From: Thiodiazotropha sp040506705
GTDB taxonomy: Bacteria > Pseudomonadota > Gammaproteobacteria > Chromatiales > Chromatiaceae
NCBI GenBank assembly: GCA_040506705.1
Contig: JBEVWG010000007.1
Span: 58,622 to 122,621, forward strand
Direction: 5' to 3'
Length of the DNA: 64,000 nt
Both the position numbers and the translations under genes were made by a program. Positions 51,994-60,496 of the stretch are shown here, in pieces; positions within the stretch are counted from its first letter, which is position 1, and every line of letters begins with the position of its first letter. The notes under the pieces were generated by a model, which saw nothing but the letters and a program-made list of their open reading frames with translations, did not search any database and had not been told where the DNA came from.

Positions 51994-52602
51994 TCAATTC
52001 TTATGTTTATATTCGATACGAATACTCTTGATAGCAGGTCCCAGGTTTCGCACAACCTCAGGATCATTTCTGGTTTTAGCTAGCAAAATCACACCTTCCA
52101 GGTAGGCCAGCATCGCAGTAGCTGTTGCCTTTGTATCAAGTGGGGGAATATCGCCAATCTCTATTGCTTGTTCTAGCGCTTCATTGAAGCGGCTGCTTGC
52201 CTTTTCGAAGACAGCGTTCAGTCTGGCTCGCAGGACTTCGTCACGGGTACTGACTTCAAGTGCAAGATTACCGAAAAGACATCCGGGCATACGTCCCTCG
52301 ATGCTCTTCGCAGCTTTTTGCCAGTAGTAGACTGCATCGACCATATAGTCGAGACGCTCTATAGGGGCCAGAGCTTCATCGAAAGCTTCAGCAACAAAAC
52401 CGTTTGCCCAATCATCTGACATGTTGTCGATGACCGCCATAGCAAGGTCTTGCTTGGAAGGGAAAAAGTGATAGAAGCTGCCTTTCTGGACTTTCGCGAG
52501 AGAGCAGATCTCTTTAATACCTACATCTGCGTAGCTTCTGCCATGAAAGAGTTCACGGGCTGTCGCTAGGATTCTCTCTTTAGTATCCAGTTCACTATTC
52601 AT
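51994..52602 (-). CDS. TetR-family transcriptional regulator
   Basis: 202 residues. The N-terminal helix-turn-helix reads TKERILATARELFHGRSYADVGIKEICSLAKV (positions 7-38; key motif GIKEICSLAKVQKGSFYHFF begins near 24). The C-terminal ligand domain resembles the TetR_C group seen with AcrR/NemR-like proteins. Operator-like palindromes upstream of itself and of tusA suggest that it represses itself and tusA-dsrE2. The ligand is unknown; a reactive sulfur or electrophile signal would fit the targets. Confidence 0.9.
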   Translation of the reverse strand: MNSELDTKERILATARELFHGRSYADVGIKEICSLAKVQKGSFYHFFPSKQDLAMAVIDNMSDDWANGFVAEAFDEALAPIERLDYMVDAVYYWQKAAKSIEGRMPGCLFGNLALEVSTRDEVLRARLNAVFEKASSRFNEALEQAIEIGDIPPLDTKATATAMLAYLEGVILLAKTRNDPEVVRNLGPAIKSIRIEYKHKN

Positions 52603-52617
52603 CTGTTCAGTATATTA

Positions 52618-52629
52618 GACCGATCGGTC
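52618..52629. promoter_or_regulatory. TetR-type operator upstream of tetR
   Basis: GACCGATCGGTC is a perfect 12-bp palindrome, followed by AAGTC. It lies 16 bp from the tetR start codon, which fits autorepression. Confidence 0.8.
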
Positions 52630-52660
52630 AAGTCAAGGTTTTTTTTCAAATTTATACTCA

Positions 52661-52689
52661 CTTGAAAAAAATTAGATGCGTCCCTATCT
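52661..52689 (+). promoter_or_regulatory. Sigma-32-type heat-shock promoter
   Basis: CTTGAAA (52661-52667) and CCCTATCT (52682-52689) are 14 bp apart, close to the RpoH consensus CTTGAA-N13-15-CCCCATNT. The hsp20 start is 38 bp downstream. Confidence 0.72.
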
Positions 52690-52726
52690 ATTACCTAACG
52701 CATAACAAATGCCAGGAGATTTTAAA

Positions 52727-53170
52727 ATGTTCACAAGATTAAACGGTTTTGAAAGAGGCATGAGAAAGGATTTTATGTTCCTAGAGAATGAGATGGAACG
52801 TCTACTTGAGGCGGCAGGTATTAGAACCCTACCCAATCAACCAAAGAGTGCAGATCAACCCCCACTTAATGTAGGTGTGACATCTGAACAGGTTGATATC
52901 TATCTTGCCATCGCAGGTATTGATTCCAAGGCCTTGGATATAACACTGGATAATAATCAGATGAGCATTTCAGGTAGTCGTTCTGAAGGAAATAGTGAAG
53001 CGGCGAGCGCTGTAAAAAAAGAGCGTTTTTCTGGTGAGTTTAGTTATCTGGTTAATTTGCCTGATGATGTGGATGCTGAAAAGGTAGATGCGGATTATCA
53101 GCATGGTGTATTGCATGTCAGTGTTAAAAGACGCGAACCTGCTAAGCCACGTCAAATATCAGTTCAATAG
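52727..53170 (+). CDS. Small heat-shock protein (Hsp20)
   Basis: 147 residues from the ATG at 52727 with AGGAGA 8 bases upstream. The alpha-crystallin domain (about 48-140) includes VDIYLAIAGIDSKALDITLD and the C-terminal ADYQHGVLHVSVKRRE. It is a cytoplasmic holdase chaperone. A second, different hsp20 follows 22 bp downstream, and such pairs often form mixed oligomers. Confidence 0.92.
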   Translation: MFTRLNGFERGMRKDFMFLENEMERLLEAAGIRTLPNQPKSADQPPLNVGVTSEQVDIYLAIAGIDSKALDITLDNNQMSISGSRSEGNSEAASAVKKERFSGEFSYLVNLPDDVDAEKVDADYQHGVLHVSVKRREPAKPRQISVQ

Positions 53171-53192
53171 TTGTGGATTGGAGGAAAGAATC

Positions 53193-53588
53193 ATGACCCA
53201 GCAGAAAGAAGTAGTTAGGCAATCGCAAAACAGTCAAGCCACTAGAGCTAATTCCTACAAATCAGTTAGGCCAAAAGTGGATATATTCGAAGATAGCAAC
53301 GGCATCACGCTGGTAGCAGATATACCCGGTGTCGCCAAAGAGAGACTGGATATTGAGATCGACAACGAGATCCTCTCAATTGATGGTGAGGTTCAATTAC
53401 CTCTACCAGACAGTATAAAGGAGGGCAATGCCGGTCTGCATGCTAGCCGCTACCAGCGAAGCTTTTCACTTAGTAAAGAACTTGATGGTGAACAGATTGA
53501 TGCCTCACTCAACGATGGCGTACTGGTGATGAAAATTCCAAAGCGCCAGGAGTTCAAAGCGAAAAAAATAGAGATTCGCACCACGTAA
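53193..53588 (+). CDS. Small heat-shock protein (Hsp20), second gene
   Basis: 131 residues from the ATG at 53193, preceded by a strong GGAGG. The alpha-crystallin domain is clear (VDIFEDSNGITLVADIPGV, SRYQRSFSL, NDGVLVMKIPK), with the N-terminal arm rich in Gln and Ser. It is co-transcribed with the preceding hsp20. Confidence 0.92.
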   Translation: MTQQKEVVRQSQNSQATRANSYKSVRPKVDIFEDSNGITLVADIPGVAKERLDIEIDNEILSIDGEVQLPLPDSIKEGNAGLHASRYQRSFSLSKELDGEQIDASLNDGVLVMKIPKRQEFKAKKIEIRTT

Positions 53589-53617
53589 GCGCCCCCCTGC
53601 TTACCTGCGGATAATTC

Positions 53618-53653
53618 GCCCCGGCTTGATACGAATCTTGTCGGGGCTTTTTA
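53618..53653 (+). terminator. Terminator of the hsp20 operon
   Basis: GCCCCG (53618-53623) and CGGGGC (53642-53647) are followed by TTTTTATT, starting 30 bp after the last stop codon. Confidence 0.82.
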
Positions 53654-53718
53654 TTGTAGTTACCCAGAGAGTCCCTGAACGATTAGTGTTGGATAGCAGG
53701 AGTTAATAGACATGCAAT

Positions 53719-53741
53719 GTAGGGTGCGGCCCTGACGCACC
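53719..53741. repeat. REP-like palindrome
   Basis: The sequence begins GTAGGGTGCGGCCCTGACGC and ends ACC. It is a near copy of the site at 2451-2473. It sits between the convergent hsp20 and pst operons. Confidence 0.65.
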
Positions 53742-53835
53742 ATAGATAACTTAAATATATTCCAGACAATAGCTGGCGGTCATACGTCAGAATGATGAAC
53801 AGATGAACAGAGAGTAATCAGAGTTAACCCGGGAC

Positions 53836-54636
53836 CTAACCGTATCGGCCTTCGATATAGTCGGCAGTCTCTTTTTTTTCTGGTGTTACAAACAGGTCAT
53901 CTGTCTGCTGATGCTCGATTACCTTACCCATCAGCATAAAGATACACTCTTCACTGGCTCGTCTGGCCTGAGCCATATTATGGGTAACGATCAGTATCGT
54001 GTATTCACCCCGTAGTTCCCAGATCAGCTCTTCAACTGCAGCTGTTCCTTTAGGATCGAGAGCGGAGCAGGGTTCGTCCATTAACAACACACTTGGTTTT
54101 ACTGGTAGTAAGCGGGCTATGCAGAGTTTCTGTTGCTCCTCTAAAGAGAGCTCTGTGCCTTTGTCGTTTAGGCGGTCCTTGACCTTTTCCCATAATAAGA
54201 CCTCTTTCAGTGCCGACTCGACAATATCATCATCATCACTTTTTGAGGTCTTTTGATCTTTATTGTGCAGGCGATGACCAAAAAGAATGTTGTCGCGTAT
54301 CGATACCGGTAGAGGGTTGGGTCTTTGAAAAACCATTCCAATCTGCTTTCTTACCTGAACCAGTTCAACACCTGGGGCATAGATATTATTATCAAGAACT
54401 TCAATATTCCCCTTGATACGAACATATCCCAATCGCTCATTGATCCTGTTAACACTGCGCAGAAAGGTAGATTTGCCGCAACCTGAAGGGCCGATCAGCG
54501 AGGTTATAATGCCGTTTTTTATACTGAGATTCACATCGAATAGAGCTTGGAAGGTTCCATACCATAGATTTAGATCACGGGTATGAATGGCATACTCAGG
54601 AGAATTACTCATTTCGGCGTTTGCAGTGGCGTTCAT
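53836..54636 (-). CDS. Phosphate ABC transporter ATPase, degenerate-signature partner (PstB2)
   Basis: 266 residues. Walker A GPSGCGKST (residues 49-57), the Q-loop Gln104 in VFQRPNP, Walker B LLMDEP (Glu188) and the H-loop His219 are all intact. The ABC signature is LSLEEQQK at 163-170 in place of LSGGQQQR. The gene is 33 bp after the first pstB. Together the two would form one good site from this Walker A/B and the partner's signature. It is the last gene of the operon. Confidence 0.9.
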   Translation of the reverse strand: MNATANAEMSNSPEYAIHTRDLNLWYGTFQALFDVNLSIKNGIITSLIGPSGCGKSTFLRSVNRINERLGYVRIKGNIEVLDNNIYAPGVELVQVRKQIGMVFQRPNPLPVSIRDNILFGHRLHNKDQKTSKSDDDDIVESALKEVLLWEKVKDRLNDKGTELSLEEQQKLCIARLLPVKPSVLLMDEPCSALDPKGTAAVEELIWELRGEYTILIVTHNMAQARRASEECIFMLMGKVIEHQQTDDLFVTPEKKETADYIEGRYG

Positions 54637-54669
54637 ATTTGGTCTTCGTTTGGAATTATTTATTTGGAA

Positions 54670-55485
54670 TCAACCAAATTTACCTTCGACATAGTCGCGG
54701 GTTCTTTGGTCATTTACCTTACCAGTGAATAGATCTTCAGTGTTGCCTACCTCCACACACTCAGATTCGAGAAAAAATGCGGTTCGATCTGCAAGGCGAC
54801 GAGCCTGCTGAACAAGGTTGGTAACCAATATGATGGTCATATCCTGTTTCAACTCTTTTAGTACATCCTCTATGCGCATCGTTGTCACTGGGTCTACCGC
54901 AATAGAGAACTCATCCAGCATCAATAAATCAGGATCCTGTGATAGTGCTCGAGAGATTGTCAGTCGCTGCTGTTGTCCTCCTGATAGCAGGCTGCCGAGT
55001 GAGTTTAGTCTGTCTTTTACTTCATCCCATAGTGCGGCCCGAGTAAGACAACGCTCAACAATCACATCCAGGTCACTCTTGTTATTTATGCCTCGAAGTC
55101 TGGGTGATAACGCGACATTTTCGTAGATGGTGAGGGGCAGGCCTACTGGTAGTGGAAAAACCACCCCAATGCGGCTGCGTAGGGCATAGATATTTTTTAA
55201 CTTGTGTACATTTAAACCGTTAAACTTGATTTCACCCTCTACAGACATGTTGCTGTCAAAGGTGTCCATACGGTTCAATGCTTTAAGAAATGAGGTTTTC
55301 CCTGCATTGGCAGGCCCGATAATCCCAAATATTTCATGCTCCCGAACAGTGAGGTTTACATCCTTCAGCGCGGTGTGATTACCATACTTGATCGTTAAGT
55401 CGTCAATACTGAGTTTTATTGGGGCATCTTCAGCTGAACTTTCAATCTCTGTCTCAGTGATTGCGCTTGCACTCAGGTCTACCAT
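54670..55485 (-). CDS. Phosphate ABC transporter ATPase, degenerate-catalytic partner (PstB1)
   Basis: 271 residues. It keeps the signature LSGGQQQR (167-174) and Walker B Glu192. The Q-loop Gln is Pro111 (VVFPLPVG), the H-loop His is Asn223 (ILVTNLVQQ), and the Walker A is the less usual GPANAGKT (57-64). It overlaps pstA by 7 bp. Ordinary PstB is a homodimer; here two unlike copies with complementary losses suggest an asymmetric heterodimer. Confidence 0.9.
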   Translation of the reverse strand: MVDLSASAITETEIESSAEDAPIKLSIDDLTIKYGNHTALKDVNLTVREHEIFGIIGPANAGKTSFLKALNRMDTFDSNMSVEGEIKFNGLNVHKLKNIYALRSRIGVVFPLPVGLPLTIYENVALSPRLRGINNKSDLDVIVERCLTRAALWDEVKDRLNSLGSLLSGGQQQRLTISRALSQDPDLLMLDEFSIAVDPVTTMRIEDVLKELKQDMTIILVTNLVQQARRLADRTAFFLESECVEVGNTEDLFTGKVNDQRTRDYVEGKFG

Positions 55486-56348
55486 TTCTTTTTACCTCTT
55501 AGATACATGCGGAACGCGATCGAAATGCTGTTCATGAGAAGTACCATTCCAATCAGCACAAGGGCAACGCCGAATGGCAGATCATCTGGTACCCCTGGTA
55601 CCTGGGTTGCAACAACAAATAGATGGAGTGAGAGTGCCATGGTTTGATCAAAAACACCCTGAGGCAGGAAAGGCAGGAAGAAAGCGGCGCCGGTGAACAT
55701 GATTGGCGCGGTTTCCCCAGTGGTGCGAGATACCTCAAGAATGACACCGGTCAATATGCCGCTGACTGCATTTGGTAATACAACACGCCGAATGGTTTGC
55801 CATCGGGTTGCACCCATATTCCAGCAGGCTTCACGGAATGCCTGCGGGACGGCTCTTAGAGATTCACGTGTAGAGACGATGACCACAGGCAGGGTCATTA
55901 TCGCCAGGGTTAAACTGGCTGCAAGAATACTCGTACCAAAACCAAAAAAGATAACGAAAGCACCAACGCCGAATAGGGCATGAACTATGGAGGGTACGCC
56001 TGCCAGGTTGATAATAGCCAGTTGAATGATGCGGGTGAACCAATTATCACCGGCATATTCATTAAGATATATCGCAGCAGCTACACCCAGGGGAACAGAT
56101 GCCAGTAGCGCGACGGTTACTATCCATATTGTACCAATCAGCGCGGGAAAGATGCCGCCGGCTGTCATTCCGTTTGTAGGATCGGTGAATAGAAAATCTA
56201 TTGAGATAACGCTGCCACCTTTGGCAACAAGTGTTATCAGGATGATGGCGACAGGTATGATCAATAACACTGTCATCATTAAAAAAAGTGTGCGGAACAG
56301 ATTTTGTACTCGTTTGTTCCTAATATTTAAATCGGATTCAGCAAACAT
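55479..56348 (-). CDS. pstA: Phosphate ABC transporter permease PstA
   Basis: 289 residues, with six hydrophobic helices and the permease EAA-type loop (EACWNMGATRWQTIRRVVLP). The N-terminal helix VLLIIPVAIILITLVAKGG and the TTGETAPIMFTGAAFF segment are typical of PstA. It pairs with PstC to form the inner-membrane channel. It is 5 bp after pstC. Confidence 0.93.
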   Translation of the reverse strand: MFAESDLNIRNKRVQNLFRTLFLMMTVLLIIPVAIILITLVAKGGSVISIDFLFTDPTNGMTAGGIFPALIGTIWIVTVALLASVPLGVAAAIYLNEYAGDNWFTRIIQLAIINLAGVPSIVHALFGVGAFVIFFGFGTSILAASLTLAIMTLPVVIVSTRESLRAVPQAFREACWNMGATRWQTIRRVVLPNAVSGILTGVILEVSRTTGETAPIMFTGAAFFLPFLPQGVFDQTMALSLHLFVVATQVPGVPDDLPFGVALVLIGMVLLMNSISIAFRMYLRGKKKW

Positions 56349-56353
56349 CTGTT

Positions 56354-57286
56354 TTACCCCTTACGGATGCCACGGACAATCAGATCCGCTGTCAGGTTTA
56401 TCAGAAAAGTAATAATGAATAGAAAGATGCCAATGGTGAACAGTGCCTGGTAGTGTGGTGAGCCAACGGCTGTTTCACCCAGCTCTGCGGCAATGGTGGC
56501 TGTCAGTGCACGAACTGGATCAAATAGACTGCCTGGGATATTTACAGCGTGCCCAGTTGCCATTAATACCGCCATGGTCTCCCCAAAGCCTCGGCCAACA
56601 CCTAAAAGCACAGCACCCAATAAGCCATTTTTAGCTGCAGGGATTACAGTTTTATAGATCACTTGCCAGCGCGTTGCGCCGAGCGCTTCAGCCGCCTCTC
56701 TATAACGGTCAGGTACAGCCTTTAAGGCATCTTCTGCAATGGATGTCATTATTGGTGCTGCCATCAATCCGAGGATTATGCCGGCATTTAAGACATTTAG
56801 ACCCACAGGCACATCAAACAAATCGATAATAAGCGGATTCATAATGGATAAGCCGATGAACCCCCATACTACTGATGGTATTGCAGCTAAGAGTTCCACC
56901 AGAACTTTGAGTGACTCGCGCATTTTTCCTGTGGCAAATTCCCCTATAAAGATAGCGGCGCCAAGGGAGAAGGGAATTGCAACAATCATTGCCAATCCAG
57001 TGACACTGGCTGTACCGGCAACTAGAGCCAGGATGCCATATTCCGGTGCATCTTCGTCTGAGGGTTCCCAAAAAGGAGAGAGAAAGAACTCCTTAAAAGT
57101 AAAGTCTTCAAATAGGAATCCCATACCCTCCATAGTAATGAATACAAAGATGCCAATAATAAAGATAATTGCAGAAATGCCTGCCACAAAGACAATAGAC
57201 TGAATGAATTTATCGATATACCAGTCTAGATTACGACGATCGAAGTCCTTGGCAATCGGTATTTTCAGCGAATTGGTTTCGGGCAT
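56354..57286 (-). CDS. pstC: Phosphate ABC transporter permease PstC
   Basis: 310 residues from the ATG at 57286, which is one base after the phoU stop with GGGGAGG 9 bases upstream. The permease loop EAAEALGATRWQVIYKTVIP is clear, as are TAELGETAVGSPHYQALF and multiple helices. The N-terminus carries an extended cytoplasmic segment. It is co-transcribed with phoU and pstA. Confidence 0.93.
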   Translation of the reverse strand: MPETNSLKIPIAKDFDRRNLDWYIDKFIQSIVFVAGISAIIFIIGIFVFITMEGMGFLFEDFTFKEFFLSPFWEPSDEDAPEYGILALVAGTASVTGLAMIVAIPFSLGAAIFIGEFATGKMRESLKVLVELLAAIPSVVWGFIGLSIMNPLIIDLFDVPVGLNVLNAGIILGLMAAPIMTSIAEDALKAVPDRYREAAEALGATRWQVIYKTVIPAAKNGLLGAVLLGVGRGFGETMAVLMATGHAVNIPGSLFDPVRALTATIAAELGETAVGSPHYQALFTIGIFLFIITFLINLTADLIVRGIRKG

Positions 57287-57287
57287 T

Positions 57288-58361
57288 TCAAGCATCCTCC
57301 CCACGAAGCAGTTCCATCAGATCTTTGATCAGAACAGCTAACTCACGGTACAGATGGTCAAACTCATGGCTGTCCTCATCTTCAGGGATGCCACCCAGGC
57401 CCCATTCAATCGCTGAGGTTCGAAATGGAAGTTTTGGCAAGTATGAGGAGACTTCTCCTTGAAGACTTACGATTACATGTTGATCTGATATCTCTTTTCC
57501 AGTCAGTTTTTCCAATGTTGTTAAATCTGCGTTACTGTAATTGATGCCTCTCTTTTCAAGAAATTCGATTAAATTGCTGTTGATTGATTCTGCAGCAACT
57601 CGGCCAGCACTGCGGTAGTTGCCGACATTGGGATGATTTTGTCTGGCAATGACTTCAGCCAATTGAGAGTGGCAACTGTTGTCTTCATCTACAAACATAA
57701 TGTTGAAGACTTTCGGCGCTTTCTGCTCACCGGTAACAGCGAATACTGTATCTTCACAGAGATTTTTTGACTGGTCAGCAATTCTCTTTAGCTGATTGAA
57801 CACAACAAATATCGCTAAGACTTCAGCTACACGTTGCCGGTCATCGTTGGCCATCATCTCTGTATAGATGACATCGAGATTATGCTCGAATTCACTGGCC
57901 ATAACCATGGTGCTTTTGGCTAATTCTGCATTCAATTCAGTGAATGCCTTGATTGATTGTTGAAGCATCAGCATTGTTTCATTCGCCACCCGCTCTAATT
58001 CCCGGCCAAGATTACCACTCGGAGGTTCAGAGAGTTGAGCTGCCTCTCGTGCAATCGTTACTGCATAGTCACCAATTCTTTCTAACTCTATATTGGCGCG
58101 AATTACTGAAGAGAGAAGGCGTAAATGTCCACCACTTGGTATGTGCACAGCAAAAAAACGATGACATATTCTATCGATTTCACGCATACATCGATTGATT
58201 GGGTTGTCGTTTAATACTGTCGAATAAGCGAGCTTGTTATCTCCGGTCTGTAGTGCATAGACTGAGTTTTTTACTGCTTCCTGAACTTGAGCTGCCATTT
58301 TTGCTACACGGTCATGCAGATTTGAAAGGTCTCGCTCCAGTCGTTCTTCAAGATGCGACAT
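57288..58361 (-). CDS. phoU: PhoU fused to an inactive low-molecular-weight phosphatase-like domain
   Basis: 357 residues. Two PhoU three-helix repeats fill about 1-210 (ELERIGDYAVTIAREAAQL and NQLKRIADQSKNLCEDTVF). Residues 217-345 follow an LMW-phosphatase/ArsC-like fold: MFVDEDNSCHSQLAE aligns with FVCTGNSCRSQMAE, but the nucleophile Cys is Asp225 and the Arg is His231. YRSAGRVAAESINSN and EFLEKRGINYSN are also shared with ArsC-like proteins. PhoU links Pst to PhoR signalling. The dead domain may bind phosphate or a partner. Confidence 0.88.
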   Translation of the reverse strand: MSHLEERLERDLSNLHDRVAKMAAQVQEAVKNSVYALQTGDNKLAYSTVLNDNPINRCMREIDRICHRFFAVHIPSGGHLRLLSSVIRANIELERIGDYAVTIAREAAQLSEPPSGNLGRELERVANETMLMLQQSIKAFTELNAELAKSTMVMASEFEHNLDVIYTEMMANDDRQRVAEVLAIFVVFNQLKRIADQSKNLCEDTVFAVTGEQKAPKVFNIMFVDEDNSCHSQLAEVIARQNHPNVGNYRSAGRVAAESINSNLIEFLEKRGINYSNADLTTLEKLTGKEISDQHVIVSLQGEVSSYLPKLPFRTSAIEWGLGGIPEDEDSHEFDHLYRELAVLIKDLMELLRGEDA

Positions 58362-58445
58362 TGCTCGATGCTCCAGGTTGAACGTGATTCTGAATATATT
58401 TTCTAGTTTGTCATGCCGAAACTATTTACTACATATCCTGTTCAG

Positions 58446-58479
58446 GCTGATTGAGATGTCACTTTGACACTCAACCAGC
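58446..58479. other. Hairpin between pstS and phoU
   Basis: Arms GCTG-TTGAG-GTC (from the minus strand) pair with GAC-CTCAA-CAGC across a short loop with small bulges. It sits in the 154-bp gap. No T-run follows, so it may shield the 3' end of pstS mRNA and lower expression of the genes beyond, as is common for binding-protein operons. Confidence 0.6.
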
Positions 58480-58515
58480 TCGACCCCAATAGTCTCAGTG
58501 GAACTTATAAGAGTA

Positions 58516-59400
58516 TTAGTTACAACTCACATTTCTGATAGGGGCGTAGCCTTTCTTCAGAAGTATGCATTGTCCTACGTCGCTTTTTACCCAATCAAGG
58601 TAGGTTTTGATTTCACCCTCGGGTTCTCCATTGCTGTACATGAAAAGAGGGCGGGCAATAGGGTATGAACGATCGCTTGCAGTTGCTACGCTGGGGCTGA
58701 CACAAGTTTTTCCGGCTTCGCTGCTGACACAAGCCATCTTTATGTGATCGGTTGCATAGGCAAGGCCACTGTATCCGATCGCACAAGGTGTCTTTTCAAC
58801 CAGATCGACCACATCTTTTGAGCCGTGCATATCGAGGGTTCCCTGGCGGAATTTACCTTTCTTACCCAAGACTGCTTTTTTGAAGTAGGCGTAAGTGCCG
58901 GAATTATTTTGGCGACTGACAACTACGATTTCATCACTTTTACAACCAGGTAAGGAAATACCTAAATCCGACCATTTGGTGGCCTTGCCTCCACGGGCGA
59001 ATATGTCTTGTAACTGGCTATAATTGAGCTCGTTGATTGGGTTGTCGCTGTGGAGAAATACGGCAAGCGCATCATAGCCCACCACATGCTCGACTGGATT
59101 CTGTCCTTTCTTTTTTGCCAGTTGAATCTCTTTTGATTTCATTTTACGGCTGGCATTGGCAATATCTACGGTACCATTAATCATCGCAGCGATTCCCGTT
59201 CCTGATCCGCCACCGGAAACAGCAATAGCGACATTGGAATCGACATCTCGGTACTCTTCAGCCCAGGCTTGAGCAACGTTTACCAGGGTATCTGAGCCTT
59301 TGTTTTGGATAACGGTGCGATCAGCAGCGCTGACAACCTGTGTAGTCAGATACAAGGCAACTGCTGCCATTGACAAGGCAGTGGATCGTTGAATATTCAT
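58516..59400 (-). CDS. pstS: Phosphate ABC transporter substrate-binding protein PstS
   Basis: 294 residues. A signal peptide (about 1-25, ending VSA) is followed by IQNKGSDTLVNVAQAW and AVSGGGSGTGIAAMINGTVDIANASR, the phosphate-binding glycine-rich loops of PstS. Later motifs are SRQNNSGTYAYF and TPCAIGYSGLAYA. It is a periplasmic phosphate binder. It heads the pst locus and has PHO boxes upstream. Confidence 0.94.
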   Translation of the reverse strand: MNIQRSTALSMAAVALYLTTQVVSAADRTVIQNKGSDTLVNVAQAWAEEYRDVDSNVAIAVSGGGSGTGIAAMINGTVDIANASRKMKSKEIQLAKKKGQNPVEHVVGYDALAVFLHSDNPINELNYSQLQDIFARGGKATKWSDLGISLPGCKSDEIVVVSRQNNSGTYAYFKKAVLGKKGKFRQGTLDMHGSKDVVDLVEKTPCAIGYSGLAYATDHIKMACVSSEAGKTCVSPSVATASDRSYPIARPLFMYSNGEPEGEIKTYLDWVKSDVGQCILLKKGYAPIRNVSCN

Positions 59401-59550
59401 GATTCCCCTCAGACGTTTGTGTGTGATTATTTATTTGAAACTGGGCTTGTTATAGCCTCTTTTAATGTCTGTAATGAATATCTGGCGGCTATATCATCAA
59501 GATTTGTCATCACTACTACCGCTACTACATGACCCTGAACCAGATCAAAT

Positions 59551-59600
59551 ATTACAAAACGGTTACAATCATATGCCGAAAATATTACAGTTGTATGACA
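59551..59600 (-). promoter_or_regulatory. Two PHO boxes upstream of pstS
   Basis: On the minus strand TGTCAT-N5-TGTAAT (59600 to 59584) and TGTAAC-N5-TGTAAT (59567 to 59551) each show the 11-bp direct-repeat spacing of PhoB sites. The two boxes are 33 bp apart, three such steps, so all four half-sites are on the same helix face. They lie about 150 bp upstream of the pstS start. The rest of 59401-59810 shows no gene. Confidence 0.75.
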
Positions 59601-59810
59601 TTTTGAGATTATTTTTTTAATGCCTTAGAGACCAAATATGTTTATATTATGGTCTCAATAGGCACCATAACACTATGTTATATAAGTAATTATTAGTGTT
59701 TATGGGACTGCATTGTCAGCCATATGATCAATTGCATCAATGAAGCATTTCACGGTTTCATGTTTATTTCATACCTTTTTATGGGGAGGGTTAAGTAAGT
59801 CAGAAACTGT

Positions 59811-60419
59811 CTATATTGCCAGGAACGATGTGAATCCCTTCTGTATGAGAAATATGCCAAAGATTCCCAACAGAACACCAAGCAACCGTATTAGCCAAAA
59901 ATAGGTTTGACTCTGCAGTAGTGCGCTGAAGTGAGATGCGATCCAGGCAAGTAGGATTTTCGATGCAACCAGTGTTCCGATTGATATCAGCACAAAAGCA
60001 GTAGCGGCCGTCTGGCTGCCTGAGGCGATGTAACTACCACCTACAGTAAGCCAGAACAGATAAGGGTAGGGACTTAGTAGATTAATTTTTATCGCAGTAC
60101 TTAATGATCGTTCTTTGATCATTACAGAGGAATTGATGAGAGATTTACTCCTTATGGTGTTAAATGCCAAATAGAGCAGAAAAACACCCCCAATAAAACT
60201 GATCACCCCAAGTAACCTGTAGTAATGGTCCATTCGAGTCATTATGAGGAGTGTGAAGAGGATGATTGGACCATCGGTTATCAAGGGAGCCAGACTGGCC
60301 TTTAGTCCACTTCTAAATCCATGCGCCAATGACTGTTGTATAACCACCAGTGCCAATGGCCCAGGTTTGAGTCCAGCTGTTAAGCCGAAAATCAATGCAG
60401 ATATGACATGCTCCTGCAT
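59811..60419 (-). CDS. LysE-family amino-acid exporter
   Basis: 202 residues with about six hydrophobic helices. The N-terminal GLTAGLKPGPLALVVIQQSL motif matches the family block GxxPGP. Such proteins export amino acids such as lysine, threonine or homoserine lactone. It diverges from no neighbour directly; it lies 77 bp after the glutamine amidotransferase on the same strand and could be co-transcribed. Confidence 0.85.
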   Translation of the reverse strand: MQEHVISALIFGLTAGLKPGPLALVVIQQSLAHGFRSGLKASLAPLITDGPIILFTLLIMTRMDHYYRLLGVISFIGGVFLLYLAFNTIRSKSLINSSVMIKERSLSTAIKINLLSPYPYLFWLTVGGSYIASGSQTAATAFVLISIGTLVASKILLAWIASHFSALLQSQTYFWLIRLLGVLLGIFGIFLIQKGFTSFLAI

Positions 60420-60496
60420 GGTGACAGTCCCCTCTTAAGTGCACCTCTATTAATTGCTTGTGCCCTTAACTGGTAGATTTATTATTGAATAATCTG

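Noticed and set aside
59584..59600. Another copy of the TGAC-N5-GTCA activator site near pstS
   Set aside because: Only the TGACATTTTG half matches. The sequence is explained better by PHO boxes.
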